Of a DNA stretch of 19,132 nucleotides, positions 6,695 through 13,902 are shown in pieces. Both the position numbers and the translations under genes were made by a program. The notes under the pieces were generated by a model. The model was not told where the DNA came from. It ran no database searches and saw only the letters and a program-made list of their open reading frames with translations. The number at the start of each line of letters is the position of its first letter. Within the stretch, counting starts at the first letter, position 1. This stretch comes from Dehalococcoidia bacterium (GTDB taxonomy: Bacteria > Chloroflexota > Dehalococcoidia > SAR202 > UBA11138): contig JAAXHZ010000262.1 in the NCBI GenBank assembly GCA_012270625.1, forward strand, positions 1 to 19,132, read 5' to 3'.

Positions 6695-7633
6695 CTGCGC
6701 CCGACGCTCACAGTCGCGCTGGCGTCCCTGCTCGCGTTCGCGCTCGCCTGTTCAGCGTCAGGGAATACGAAGCCGGCTGGTGAAGCGGCCTCTCAGAAGG
6801 AGTCCGAGTTACTGGTATTCGAAGAGCTGATCAGGGGGCCTGTTTCTGAGGACGGTGTTCAGGCGATATTCGCGACGCCCGACCTTGGGGTAGGCAAGCA
6901 CAGAGTGGCATTCGCTCTCCAGTCCCAGACCGGTCTAATCGACGCGCCGTCCGCGGCGGTCCAGTCGTTCTTCGAACCGAAGCCAGAGGACCTCGGCAAG
7001 CCAGTCGAGACCGCATTCGCGATATTCAGACCGTTCCCACTAGTCGAACGGGGCCTTTACAGCACTCACCTGACATTCGACCGACCTGGAGAGTGGGCGA
7101 TCCAGGCTACGATACTAGACGCTGACGGCAATCCGAAGCGAGCGAGGCTGTTCTTCGACGTGCCAGAGAGCGCGAATGCTCCGGCTCTCGGTGACGCCGC
7201 GATCAAGAGTGTCAACCGCACCGCTGGAGACGTGGAACGGCTATCGCAGCTGACCACAGGCTCTCTTCAGGACATCGATCTCTACCAGCTGACCATCGCG
7301 GACGCTGTGGAGACTGGCAAGCCGACCGTAGTCGTGATGGCGAGCCCGGCGTTCTGCACCAACGCCGTATGCGGGCCACAGGTGGAAGTGCTGCGGGACC
7401 TGAAGAACGAGTACGCAGACAGCGCGAACTTCATTCACGTCGATCTATATGACAACCCAGACGAGATTCAGGGAGACCTCGGTCGCGCGGTGATTTCGCC
7501 GGTGGTTAGGGAATGGAATCTGCCGAGCGCCGAGTGGTCTTTCGTAATCGACCGCGACGGCAAGGTCTCAAGCAGATTCGAGGGGTTCTGCACGCTCGAG
7601 GAGCTTCGCGAGGCGCTCGTGGCCGTGCTTTAG
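6695..7633 (+). CDS. Redoxin-domain lipoprotein with CxxxxC motif, apparent CTG start
   Basis: The reading frame is open from just after an in-frame stop at 6647-6649. It encodes a credible lipoprotein signal (hydrophobic run, then FALAC) followed by a beta-sandwich-like region and a C-terminal thioredoxin fold. The first ATG, GTG or TTG in this frame is the GTG at 6905, which would remove the signal and part of the first domain. Starting at CTG 6695, one base after the upstream TAA, gives 312 residues with the lipid-bearing cysteine at residue 19. Termination-reinitiation is plausible. The redox motif is Cys221-Thr-Asn-Ala-Val-Cys226 in a SPAFCTNAVCGP block shared with thioredoxin-like proteins of Actinobacteria and Chloroflexi. 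It probably works with the preceding redoxin outside the membrane. The protein family is likely and the exact start is uncertain. Confidence 0.8.
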   Translation: MRPTLTVALASLLAFALACSASGNTKPAGEAASQKESELLVFEELIRGPVSEDGVQAIFATPDLGVGKHRVAFALQSQTGLIDAPSAAVQSFFEPKPEDLGKPVETAFAIFRPFPLVERGLYSTHLTFDRPGEWAIQATILDADGNPKRARLFFDVPESANAPALGDAAIKSVNRTAGDVERLSQLTTGSLQDIDLYQLTIADAVETGKPTVVVMASPAFCTNAVCGPQVEVLRDLKNEYADSANFIHVDLYDNPDEIQGDLGRAVISPVVREWNLPSAEWSFVIDRDGKVSSRFEGFCTLEELREALVAVL

Positions 7634-8097
7634 ACGTCCGCGCCGTCGAATCTGGCGGTCTCGACGTATCTCTTCTCGTCATCGTCCCAGTCGTGAAGAC
7701 GGGACTCGACCACCCTGTCGGCGTCTATGCCTACGACCAAGTGCCGCACTGGATAAGCAGGGCCGTCGCCCCAGGGGTCAGCAGCGACCTTCTGGTCTGT
7801 TGGGGAGAAATACGCCCTGCCGTTGGGATGGGAGTGATAGATGATGCGGGGCGGCTCAGCGCCGTCAAGACTGCGGTAGAGGTCGATCAGGTCGGCGCCG
7901 TCGATCACGTATGCAGTCTCGGGGGTCCGGTCGGAAGCCGTGGGATGCGATTCGGGCCGATAGGCGTTCACGGCCCGCCGAACGCGGTCCACGTGGTCAG
8001 CTTCTTTCGGGCCAGTCAGCCAACCGCAGCACTCGTTTGGGAACTCCTCACGCGCATGAAGGTATATCTCGGCCAGTACATCGTCGGGTATGTCCAT
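7630..8097 (-). CDS. JAB1/MPN/Mov34 (JAMM) metallopeptidase
   Basis: The 155-residue protein has a complete JAMM zinc site: Glu22 (in PNECCGWL), His88 and His90 in HSHPNG, Ser98 and Asp101, giving the H-x-H-x7-S-x2-D pattern. JAMM enzymes cleave isopeptide or peptide bonds after glycine, or act on cysteine adducts of sulfur-carrier proteins (Mec+/CysM-linked types). No ubiquitin-like or ThiS-like partner is in the window. I chose the ATG at 8097 because GGAAGG lies about 11 bases upstream and it gives the normal family N-terminus. An upstream in-frame start at 8202 would run into ccmB. It is the last gene of the ccmA-ccmB unit (gap 23 bp), and its end overlaps the convergent redoxin gene by 4 bp. 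Confidence 0.9.
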   Translation of the reverse strand: MDIPDDVLAEIYLHAREEFPNECCGWLTGPKEADHVDRVRRAVNAYRPESHPTASDRTPETAYVIDGADLIDLYRSLDGAEPPRIIYHSHPNGRAYFSPTDQKVAADPWGDGPAYPVRHLVVGIDADRVVESRLHDWDDDEKRYVETARFDGADV

Positions 8098-8120
8098 TGA
8101 TAGGGTCGCCTTCCCAGTTT

Positions 8121-8828
8121 CTAGTCTTCGATTATAAAGCTGAACGCCGCTGGGCAGATTACCAAGAAAACCGCGTCGAATACCACGAGCAGCGGTATCC
8201 ACAAGGATACTTCGGGGCCTACCGACAGATAAGGCGCAATCGCCTCTTTTGGGGCGGCTTCCCGAAGCAGTATTCCAGTTGCCTCGGTCGCGGCAATTAT
8301 CACGGGAACGACGACGGGGAAGAAGAGGAGCGGAAGCATGACCTCCCGTGAGCGAGTGTTGAGGGCCATCGCGCTGAACACGGCGCCGACAGCCGCCACG
8401 GCAATGGTCGCGAGGACCGCCACAGGGATGAGCTCGTACACGAACAGGGGAAGATTGAACAGCGCCGCGAACAGTGGGTAGATGACCACTTCCACGCCCA
8501 TCATGAACAGGAAGCTGCCGAGGAACTTACCGAAATAGATGGCGTCGCGTCCGACAGGCGCGAGCATGAGTCCCTGGAGGTTGCCGCGAGCGCTCTCGAC
8601 GCTGAACGAACGGTTCAGTCCAAGTACGCCCCCGAACGTAAACGACACCCATAGAATTCCGGGGGCGACGCTCGCGATCATCGTCGGAGTGGGATCGAGC
8701 GCGAAGCTGAACACGACGATCACCAGCAGACCGAACACGAGGGTCGTTACCAAGATGTCCTTGGTCCTCAGCTCCAGGAGCACGTCCTTAGCCAGAATCG
8801 CGACCACCGCGCCGAGGTAGCTTTTCAC
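8121..8828 (-). CDS. ccmB: CcmB-like haem exporter permease
   Basis: This 235-residue integral membrane protein has six predicted hydrophobic segments (about 26-44, 53-71, 102-124, 132-153, 164-187, 208-233). It shows the CcmB landmarks: an N-terminal KDVLLELRTKD segment before the first helix, and a cytoplasmic stretch ESARGNLQGLMLAP around residues 78-91. CcmB pairs with CcmA in the ABC complex of cytochrome c maturation system I, which releases haem-charged CcmE. Translation starts at GTG 8828, overlapping the ccmA stop as GTGA, so the two genes are translationally coupled. No ccmC, ccmE or ccmF is present in the window. A generic ABC-2 type permease is the main alternative, but length and motifs favour CcmB. 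Confidence 0.88.
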   Translation of the reverse strand: MKSYLGAVVAILAKDVLLELRTKDILVTTLVFGLLVIVVFSFALDPTPTMIASVAPGILWVSFTFGGVLGLNRSFSVESARGNLQGLMLAPVGRDAIYFGKFLGSFLFMMGVEVVIYPLFAALFNLPLFVYELIPVAVLATIAVAAVGAVFSAMALNTRSREVMLPLLFFPVVVPVIIAATEATGILLREAAPKEAIAPYLSVGPEVSLWIPLLVVFDAVFLVICPAAFSFIIED

Positions 8829-9553
8829 CGATGGGAACCTATGTGTCGCATGTACGCCTTGCGAGCCGAATCAGTGTCCGATGAATCGACGAACTCGTGG
8901 TACGCTACCCGTCCGTCGGCGAGTACGGCCATCCTGTCTCCCAGGGCAACCGCGCGTTCGAGGTTGTGAGTGGTCATGATAACCGTCCTGGCAGGGTTCG
9001 ACCGAGTGGAGATCACGGCGTCCAGAAGAGTCAATGCTTCCTGGTCAAGACCGGTCTCCGGTTCATCCAGCAGTAGTATCTGGGGATCGTGCAGCAGCGC
9101 TCTGGCGATGCTGAACCGCTTCTTCATTCCGTGTGACATCGCGCCGACCTTCTTGTCCAGGTCAGCAGTCATGCCGATCAGGTCGGCGACCTCCTCAACG
9201 CGATCATCGGCGCGGTTCAGACCGAACATTCTGCACACAAAGCGAAAATTCTCCCGGGCGGTCAGATCGTCGTAGAGAAGTGGATCGTGACCGACGACTC
9301 CGATCATTCGTCGGAGGCTGGCGCTTCGCCTGCCCAAGGCTACTCCGCAGATCTGCACGTCGCCGGCGTCGGGTCTCGTAAGCGTTGCCAACACCCTGAT
9401 GAGCGTCGTCTTACCGGAGCCGTTTGGGCCGAGAAGGCTGAGCACGGAACCCTGCGGCACGTCCAGATCGAGTCCCCGGAGAACGAGGGTGCGCCCAAAG
9501 GCCTTGGTCAGTCCCCGGATACGGACTGCCGGATGGTTATCGGCAGCCGTCAT
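8825..9553 (-). CDS. ccmA: CcmA-like ABC transporter ATP-binding protein
   Basis: The 242-residue ABC ATPase has Walker A GPNGSGKT (42-49), a degenerate signature MSHGM (139-143) in place of LSGGQ, Walker B with DEPETGLD (163-170) and switch His196. The MSHGMKKR signature is shared with CcmA and some ABC-2 ATPases. The coupled CcmB permease makes CcmA the best call. Its role is ATP hydrolysis for haem handling in cytochrome c maturation at the membrane. The ATG at 9553 has no ribosome-binding site directly upstream, but it overlaps the stop of a tiny upstream reading frame as ATGA. That suggests translational coupling or a lost upstream gene. Confidence 0.87.
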   Translation of the reverse strand: MTAADNHPAVRIRGLTKAFGRTLVLRGLDLDVPQGSVLSLLGPNGSGKTTLIRVLATLTRPDAGDVQICGVALGRRSASLRRMIGVVGHDPLLYDDLTARENFRFVCRMFGLNRADDRVEEVADLIGMTADLDKKVGAMSHGMKKRFSIARALLHDPQILLLDEPETGLDQEALTLLDAVISTRSNPARTVIMTTHNLERAVALGDRMAVLADGRVAYHEFVDSSDTDSARKAYMRHIGSHR

Positions 9554-9658
9554 TGTTCCAGCATCGATCTGATTTCGCTCACTTCGTCGAATCCGAGGTC
9601 AGTTCCCACTTATCTCACAGGAGCAGGCGGCGCATCTCAGTTTGATCGGCTTGGCCAT
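9550..9658 (-). other. Two tiny overlapping reading frames upstream of ccmA (leader peptide or broken small gene)
   Basis: The first frame (9599-9658) starts with ATG 8 bases after AAGGA and encodes 19 residues, MAKPIKLRCAACSCEISGN, with a CxxCxC cluster reminiscent of a zinc ribbon. The second (9550-9609, GTG start) is offset in frame, overlaps the first by 11 bp and encodes 19 residues ending SEIRSMLEQ. Its TGA overlaps the ccmA ATG. A single-base indel in the overlap would merge them into one protein of about 37 residues. This could be a decayed gene, a regulatory leader, or chance. Confidence 0.25.
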
Positions 9659-9688
9659 CCTAGCTATCCTTCATGTCAGTCTAGGTCT

Positions 9689-9716
9689 TCGACAAATTCC
9701 GTCTCTGTAGTATAGA
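9689..9716 (+). promoter_or_regulatory. Candidate promoter for queF
   Basis: TCGACA (9689-9694, 5 of 6 to consensus) and TATAGA (9711-9716, 4 of 6) are separated by 16 bp. They would give a leader of about 40 bases before the queF ATG at 9763. A perfect TTGACA at 9733-9738 has no matching -10. No preQ1 riboswitch is visible in the leader. Confidence 0.35.
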
Positions 9717-9762
9717 TACAAGAGGCCTACGGTTGACACTGCGAAGTGAATGAGAGAGTCAG

Positions 9763-10194
9763 ATGCCGACAATAGAGGAACTTCAGAGACAGTACGAGGG
9801 TCTGAACGACCTGCACAGGAAGCCCAAGTCCGAGGAGGAGATAGACCCCGGATGCCTGCTCGCATTCGACTACGACTACCCGGAAAGCGGGGCGGAGGTC
9901 GTAATCGACACGGACGAGTTCACCGCTGTCTGTCCTTGGACCGACCTGCCGGACTTTGGAACACTTGAGATCGAGTACGTACCGGACCGGCTGTGCATCG
10001 AGCTGAAGTCTCTCAAGTACTACCTGCTGAGTTACGACGGAGTAGGTATCGTCCAGGAGCACGCGGCCAATCGAATTCTGAACGATCTGGTGTCGCTGTG
10101 CAGTCCTCGGAGTATGACCGTCTCTCTGGACTACAAGGTCCGGGGCGGACTGCACACCAAGGTCAGCGTGGCGTATGAGGGGAGCGGGGTCTAG
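9763..10194 (+). CDS. queF: NADPH-dependent preQ0 reductase (QueF, type I)
   Basis: The 143-residue enzyme reduces the nitrile of 7-cyano-7-deazaguanine (preQ0) to the amine preQ1 in queuosine tRNA modification. The sequence has the QueF signature FTAVCPWTDLPDFGTLEIEY, with nucleophile Cys57 and acid Asp64. The NADPH-binding motif ELKSLKYY is at 80-87, and the conserved EH pair is at 99-100. The single short T-fold domain is the unimodular type of Bacillus subtilis, not the longer E. coli type. The ATG at 9763 follows a GAGAGA purine stretch. The gene stands alone between divergent ccmA and the convergent nucleoside hydrolase gene. queC, queD and queE are not in the window. Confidence 0.96.
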   Translation: MPTIEELQRQYEGLNDLHRKPKSEEEIDPGCLLAFDYDYPESGAEVVIDTDEFTAVCPWTDLPDFGTLEIEYVPDRLCIELKSLKYYLLSYDGVGIVQEHAANRILNDLVSLCSPRSMTVSLDYKVRGGLHTKVSVAYEGSGV

Positions 10195-10210
10195 GAAGAT
10201 AGACCGCGGC

Positions 10211-11134
10211 TCATGGCGCGAGCGCATCCAGCTTCTCGAAGAGGTCCCTGAACACCGCGTCTCTGTCAACGCTCCTAAGCACGCGCACGGGATGACGGGT
10301 CGGGTTGAAGCTGTAGCGCAGCCCTTCGTTGAAGATCGGGCTTGGGGTCAGGTGACTCTGTGTCCAGTCAGGGTTCATCAGCCAGGCACCGACGGCCATG
10401 TCCCAGAGGGGCTTGCTTCTTCCAGGAACGTCCGGGACCTGATCTCGATACAGTTGGTACAGGCAGTCTCCGATCTCACCTCGTCCTTTGACGTATCGCG
10501 CCATTTCGGGCTCGGTAGTACGCATCATCTCGGAGACCACGTACCCGACGACGTGAACTACGGGGACGCCGCTGTCGAACAGCACCCTGACCGCATGGAC
10601 ATCTTCGGTGAAGTTCATGTCGGCATACGAGCCAGATTCGTATGGTGACCCGCCCAATGGTATGACAACCACCCTTCTCACTATGTCGGGCTCGGTCAGG
10701 ATCGCTGAGGCGACGTTGGTGACAGCGCCGAGGGCCAGAACGTACAGCAAGCCATCGCGATCGGCCATTGCACGAGCGACAAGATCCTCAACCGCCTCGC
10801 TCCGCACAGGTTGGTCAGGAGCATCCATGAACTCTGTCGATCCTCGAAGCGTAGCTCCTGTGAACTCTTTGAGCATCTTCTCCAAGACCCTGAGTATCTC
10901 CTGGTAGCTGAGCTCCATACCCTCGTCAGGCCCAGATGTTTCGGTCCAAGGGGCATGAAACGGGGCGGCGTAAATTGCCTCGACGTTGAGAACATCTGAC
11001 AGCAGCGCGTGGACGATCGCGAACTGATCGTCTATTTCGTTGGCGGCGTCGGTGTCGATGACGACGTCACATCGGCCGGTTGGAGGTTGCAGCATTCGGA
11101 CCAGTCTGGGTACGTCGATTCCGCCTGCCGGCAT
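10211..11134 (-). CDS. Inosine-uridine preferring nucleoside hydrolase-like protein
   Basis: The 307-residue protein carries the calcium-binding aspartate cluster of nucleoside hydrolases near its N-terminus: IDTDAANEIDDQFAI, with Asp27, Asp29, Asp35 and Asp36. This is the longer variant of the usual DTDPGxDD. Later motifs include DLVARAMADRDGLLYVLALGAVTN and an NFTEDVHAVRVLF block. The C-terminal His-Asp motif of classic enzymes reads Trp-Asp (PLWDMAVGAW), so substrate preference may differ from inosine-uridine hydrolases. Such enzymes cleave the N-glycosidic bond of ribonucleosides. I chose the ATG at 11134 because GGAG lies 11 bases upstream. The upstream in-frame ATG at 11248 would add 38 residues with no family similarity that run across the promoter region. 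Confidence 0.85.
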   Translation of the reverse strand: MPAGGIDVPRLVRMLQPPTGRCDVVIDTDAANEIDDQFAIVHALLSDVLNVEAIYAAPFHAPWTETSGPDEGMELSYQEILRVLEKMLKEFTGATLRGSTEFMDAPDQPVRSEAVEDLVARAMADRDGLLYVLALGAVTNVASAILTEPDIVRRVVVIPLGGSPYESGSYADMNFTEDVHAVRVLFDSGVPVVHVVGYVVSEMMRTTEPEMARYVKGRGEIGDCLYQLYRDQVPDVPGRSKPLWDMAVGAWLMNPDWTQSHLTPSPIFNEGLRYSFNPTRHPVRVLRSVDRDAVFRDLFEKLDALAP

Positions 11135-11207
11135 TGTTCCAGTATCTCCCGACACGGGTCGCCGGCACTTCCCTGCTGCTCCCGTTTTGCACTCCGCCGG
11201 CTTGACG

Positions 11208-11213
11208 ATTATA
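11208..11213 (-). promoter_or_regulatory. Candidate -10 element for the nucleoside hydrolase gene
   Basis: A perfect minus-strand TATAAT lies 74 bp upstream of the ATG at 11134, within the 146-bp divergent gap to the threonine dehydrogenase gene. No good -35 is seen 16-18 bp upstream. On the plus strand the same region offers TTGACG (11202-11207) and TACAAT (11244-11249), too far apart to pair with each other. Confidence 0.35.
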
Positions 11214-11280
11214 TCAGCGCTGGTTACGCTCGCGGATTGAATATACAATGGCGCCGCTCACACTTGGCAAGGGGTCCGAC

Positions 11281-12246
11281 ATGACGAAGATACTGGTGAC
11301 GGGAGCAGCCGGGCAGATCGGTTCGGAGCTCGTCCCGGCGCTGCGGACGGAGTATGGAGGCGACAGCGTCGTAGCCGCCGGACACCGGACTCCGCTGCCG
11401 GATGACGTCCGCGATGGAGGACCGTCTATCACGCTCGACGTGACTGTGCAGGCCGACGTAGAAGCCGTAGTCCGTGACCTGGGCATCGAGGTTATCTACC
11501 ACATGGGATCGATACTGTCCGCGCTCGCGGAAGCCAACCGGCAGACAGCGCACGCGGTCAACATAAACGGACTGTACAATGTTCTGGAAGCTGCGCTGTG
11601 CGCGGGTGTTAGCCAAGTCAACGTACCCAGCTCTATAGCCGCGTTTGGGCCGGACACGCCTGCCGTGGACACGCCAAACGAGACTCTCCAGCGTCCCAAT
11701 ACTCTCTACGGCATCTCGAAGGTCTTTGGCGAGCTGTTGGGCAACTACTACTTTGAGAAGCTGGGGCTGGACGTAAGGGGACTACGACTGCCCGGAATCA
11801 TCAGCTGGAAGACGGAGCCGACGGCAGGAACTACCGACTACGCGGTGGCTATCTTCTACGGCGCGCTCAGGGAACGCGGGTATGAATGCTACCTGCGACC
11901 TGACACGCGGCTTCCGATGATGTACATGTCAGACTGCATCAAGGCCGTCGTCGATCTGGCTGAGGCCGACCTCTCTGACCTCACACACCACGCGGACTTC
12001 AACGTGGCAGCGATCAGCTTCACGCCAGAGGAGCTCGCGGCGGCGATTCAGAAGCGCATTCCAGAATTCGAGATCGAGTACAATATAGACCCGCTGCGAC
12101 AGGGTATCGCGGACTCGTGGCCCGATTCGCTGGACGACTCCGCGGCCAGATACGAGTGGGGCTGGAGTCCAGCGTACGACCTCGACGCGATGGTGGACGA
12201 CATGCTCGAAAATCTCTCGGTCAAGCTGGGAACAGAACCCGTGTGA
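11281..12246 (+). CDS. L-threonine 3-dehydrogenase, short (SDR/epimerase-like) type
   Basis: The 321-residue extended SDR has the dinucleotide motif GAAGQIG (8-14), the catalytic Ser117/118 region (VPSSIAAFGPDTP) and Tyr143-x3-Lys147 in LYGISK. The specific block GLRLPGIISWKTEPTAGTTDYAV, the RPDTRLPMMYM segment and the C-terminal WPDSLDDSAAR are characteristic of SDR-type threonine dehydrogenases. They are not typical of UDP-glucose epimerases. The enzyme oxidises L-threonine with NAD to 2-amino-3-oxobutyrate, normally passed to a CoA ligase (Kbl) that makes glycine; no kbl is in the window. The ATG at 11281 has AAGGGG 6 bases upstream, while the upstream ATG at 11248 has none. It is the first gene of a probable three-gene operon. 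Confidence 0.93.
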   Translation: MTKILVTGAAGQIGSELVPALRTEYGGDSVVAAGHRTPLPDDVRDGGPSITLDVTVQADVEAVVRDLGIEVIYHMGSILSALAEANRQTAHAVNINGLYNVLEAALCAGVSQVNVPSSIAAFGPDTPAVDTPNETLQRPNTLYGISKVFGELLGNYYFEKLGLDVRGLRLPGIISWKTEPTAGTTDYAVAIFYGALRERGYECYLRPDTRLPMMYMSDCIKAVVDLAEADLSDLTHHADFNVAAISFTPEELAAAIQKRIPEFEIEYNIDPLRQGIADSWPDSLDDSAARYEWGWSPAYDLDAMVDDMLENLSVKLGTEPV

Positions 12247-12269
12247 CAACACTTTCAGGAGGGTGTCAA

Positions 12270-13037
12270 ATGAGACTCGAAGGCAAAGTAGCCCTGATTA
12301 CCGGCGGCGCCCGAGGAATGGGAGCAGCCGAAGCCAAGCTGTTCTCAAGAGAGGGAGCCAAAGTCGTCATCGCCGACATACTGGAGGCGGAAGGACGCCA
12401 AACCGAGGCTGAGATCAATGAGACGGGCGGCGATGCGGTCTTCGTCACGCTCGACGTGACGAAGCAGTCTGACTGGGACGCGGCGGTCAGCAGAGCGGTC
12501 GAGCAGTTCGGCAAGCTGGACGTGATTGTCAACAACGCCGGAGTCGCCAGCAGGACGTCTATCGAGGAGACGACCGTCGAGGAGTGGGACCGAGTGATGG
12601 ACATCAACGCCAAAGGCGTGTTCCTCGGCACCAAGGCCGCGATCAGCCAGATGAAGAGCCAGGGAACCGGAGGCTCGATCATCAACATCTCGTCCATCAG
12701 CGGCAACGTCGGACAGGATACGGTGGCCGCTGGCTACAATGCCTCCAAAGGCGCCGTGCGCATCTTCTCGAAGTCTGCGGCCATTCAGTACGCGGCGGAC
12801 GGAATAAGGGTCAACACGATCCATCCAGGGCCTATCCAGACTCCGATGACCCAGACAGGCTGGGAGGGTGCGGAGACGTTTGGCGAGAACGATTACGTGG
12901 CGACTGACAACGCGCCGATGGGCAGGTACGGCAAACCCGAGGAGGTGGCGTACGGCGCGCTCTACCTCGCATCAGATGAATCGTCCTACGTAACAGGCGC
13001 CGAGCTTATCATCGATGGCGGCTACACCGCGCAGTAG
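12270..13037 (+). CDS. Classical SDR-family oxidoreductase (FabG/glucose dehydrogenase-like)
   Basis: The 255-residue protein has the classical SDR pattern: cofactor motif TGGARGMG (11-18), Asp36 after the second strand (favouring NAD), NNAG (88-91), catalytic Ser142 in ISSISG and Tyr156-x3-Lys160, with Asn113 completing the tetrad. The C-terminus GAELIIDGGYTAQ is typical of the 3-oxoacyl-ACP reductase/sugar or alcohol dehydrogenase branch. The substrate cannot be assigned. A strong ribosome-binding site AGGAGGG lies 6 bases before the ATG at 12270. The gene follows the threonine dehydrogenase gene by 23 bp and precedes the HAD phosphatase gene by 12 bp. Confidence 0.92.
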   Translation: MRLEGKVALITGGARGMGAAEAKLFSREGAKVVIADILEAEGRQTEAEINETGGDAVFVTLDVTKQSDWDAAVSRAVEQFGKLDVIVNNAGVASRTSIEETTVEEWDRVMDINAKGVFLGTKAAISQMKSQGTGGSIINISSISGNVGQDTVAAGYNASKGAVRIFSKSAAIQYAADGIRVNTIHPGPIQTPMTQTGWEGAETFGENDYVATDNAPMGRYGKPEEVAYGALYLASDESSYVTGAELIIDGGYTAQ

Positions 13038-13049
13038 CGGCAGATCGGG

Positions 13050-13901
13050 ATGAATCAAGTCCCAGAGATCACTCTCGGAGAGCTGATCGAGAGGTACTCG
13101 GTCATTCTGTTCGACGCGTATGGCGTTCTGGCAAACTCTGACCTGGTGGCTCCGGGAGCGTCAGAGGCGATACGGCACCTCAACGAGACCGGGAAGCCGT
13201 ACTTTGTGCTAACCAACGACGCATCCGTGCTGCCGGAGTCGAGGTCAGAGCGCTATGGGCGGCTGGGGCTTCCAATCGACGCATGGCGCATAATAACGTC
13301 AGGGGGACTGCTGCCCGCTTACTTCCGAGAGCACGGACTTGAGGGAATGCGGTGCGTCACACTCGGCACGGCTGACAGCGCGCGGTACGTCGAATCTGCG
13401 GGCGGTATCGTCGTGTCTTCTGAGGGCGATTTCGATGTATTAGTGATAGGCGATCAGAGCGGGTTCACGTTCCTCGAAACCACACGCGCCGCATTGAGCG
13501 GGCTGTTCAGGCTGATCGACGCAGGTCGTCCGCCGACGCTCGTTCTTCCAAATCCGGACCTGATATACCCGAGCGGCGACGGATTTGCGTTCGCCAGTGG
13601 CACGGTTGGCCGGATGTTCGAGGGGGCGCTTGCGCTGCGATACCCTAACCGGCCTGATCTGAGATTCGCCAGACTGGGCAAGCCGCATCCCGCGATATAC
13701 GAGGAGGCGTATCGACGGAGCGGCACAATGGACATGGTAATGATCGGAGATACTCCCGACACTGACATCAGGGGCGCGAACAACTTTGGGATAGCGTCGG
13801 CTCTGACAGGGACCGGAGTATCGACCCAGGATGTTTCCCGGCTGCCCGCGTCGGATGTTCCCACTTACCTAATCCAGTCGCTGGCGCTCGGCGTTCAGTG
13901 A
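13050..13901 (+). CDS. HAD superfamily (class IIA, NagD-like) hydrolase
   Basis: The 283-residue protein has HAD motif I FDAYGVL (nucleophile Asp22), motif II threonine Thr55 in FVLTND, motif III Lys211 in LGKPHPAIYEEA and motif IV GDTPDTDI (233-240). A class IIA cap domain lies in between (about 85-195). The usual second aspartate of motif I (DxD) is Tyr24; related IIA subfamilies carry a bulky aromatic there too. The likely reaction is hydrolysis of a small phosphate ester, substrate unknown. The end of the operon and convergence with the ABC ATPase gene (1 bp between stops) suggest it serves the two upstream dehydrogenases, but this is inference. The ATG at 13050 has only a weak GATCGGG site. 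Confidence 0.88.
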   Translation: MNQVPEITLGELIERYSVILFDAYGVLANSDLVAPGASEAIRHLNETGKPYFVLTNDASVLPESRSERYGRLGLPIDAWRIITSGGLLPAYFREHGLEGMRCVTLGTADSARYVESAGGIVVSSEGDFDVLVIGDQSGFTFLETTRAALSGLFRLIDAGRPPTLVLPNPDLIYPSGDGFAFASGTVGRMFEGALALRYPNRPDLRFARLGKPHPAIYEEAYRRSGTMDMVMIGDTPDTDIRGANNFGIASALTGTGVSTQDVSRLPASDVPTYLIQSLALGVQ

Positions 13902-13902
13902 G

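Noticed and set aside
9733..9738. Perfect TTGACA as the -35 of a queF promoter
   Set aside because: No -10-like sequence occurs 15-19 bp downstream, and it would place the transcript start almost at the ATG.
9717..9762. preQ1 riboswitch before queF
   Set aside because: The leader lacks the preQ1-I hairpin with its A-rich tail and any preQ1-II-like pattern.
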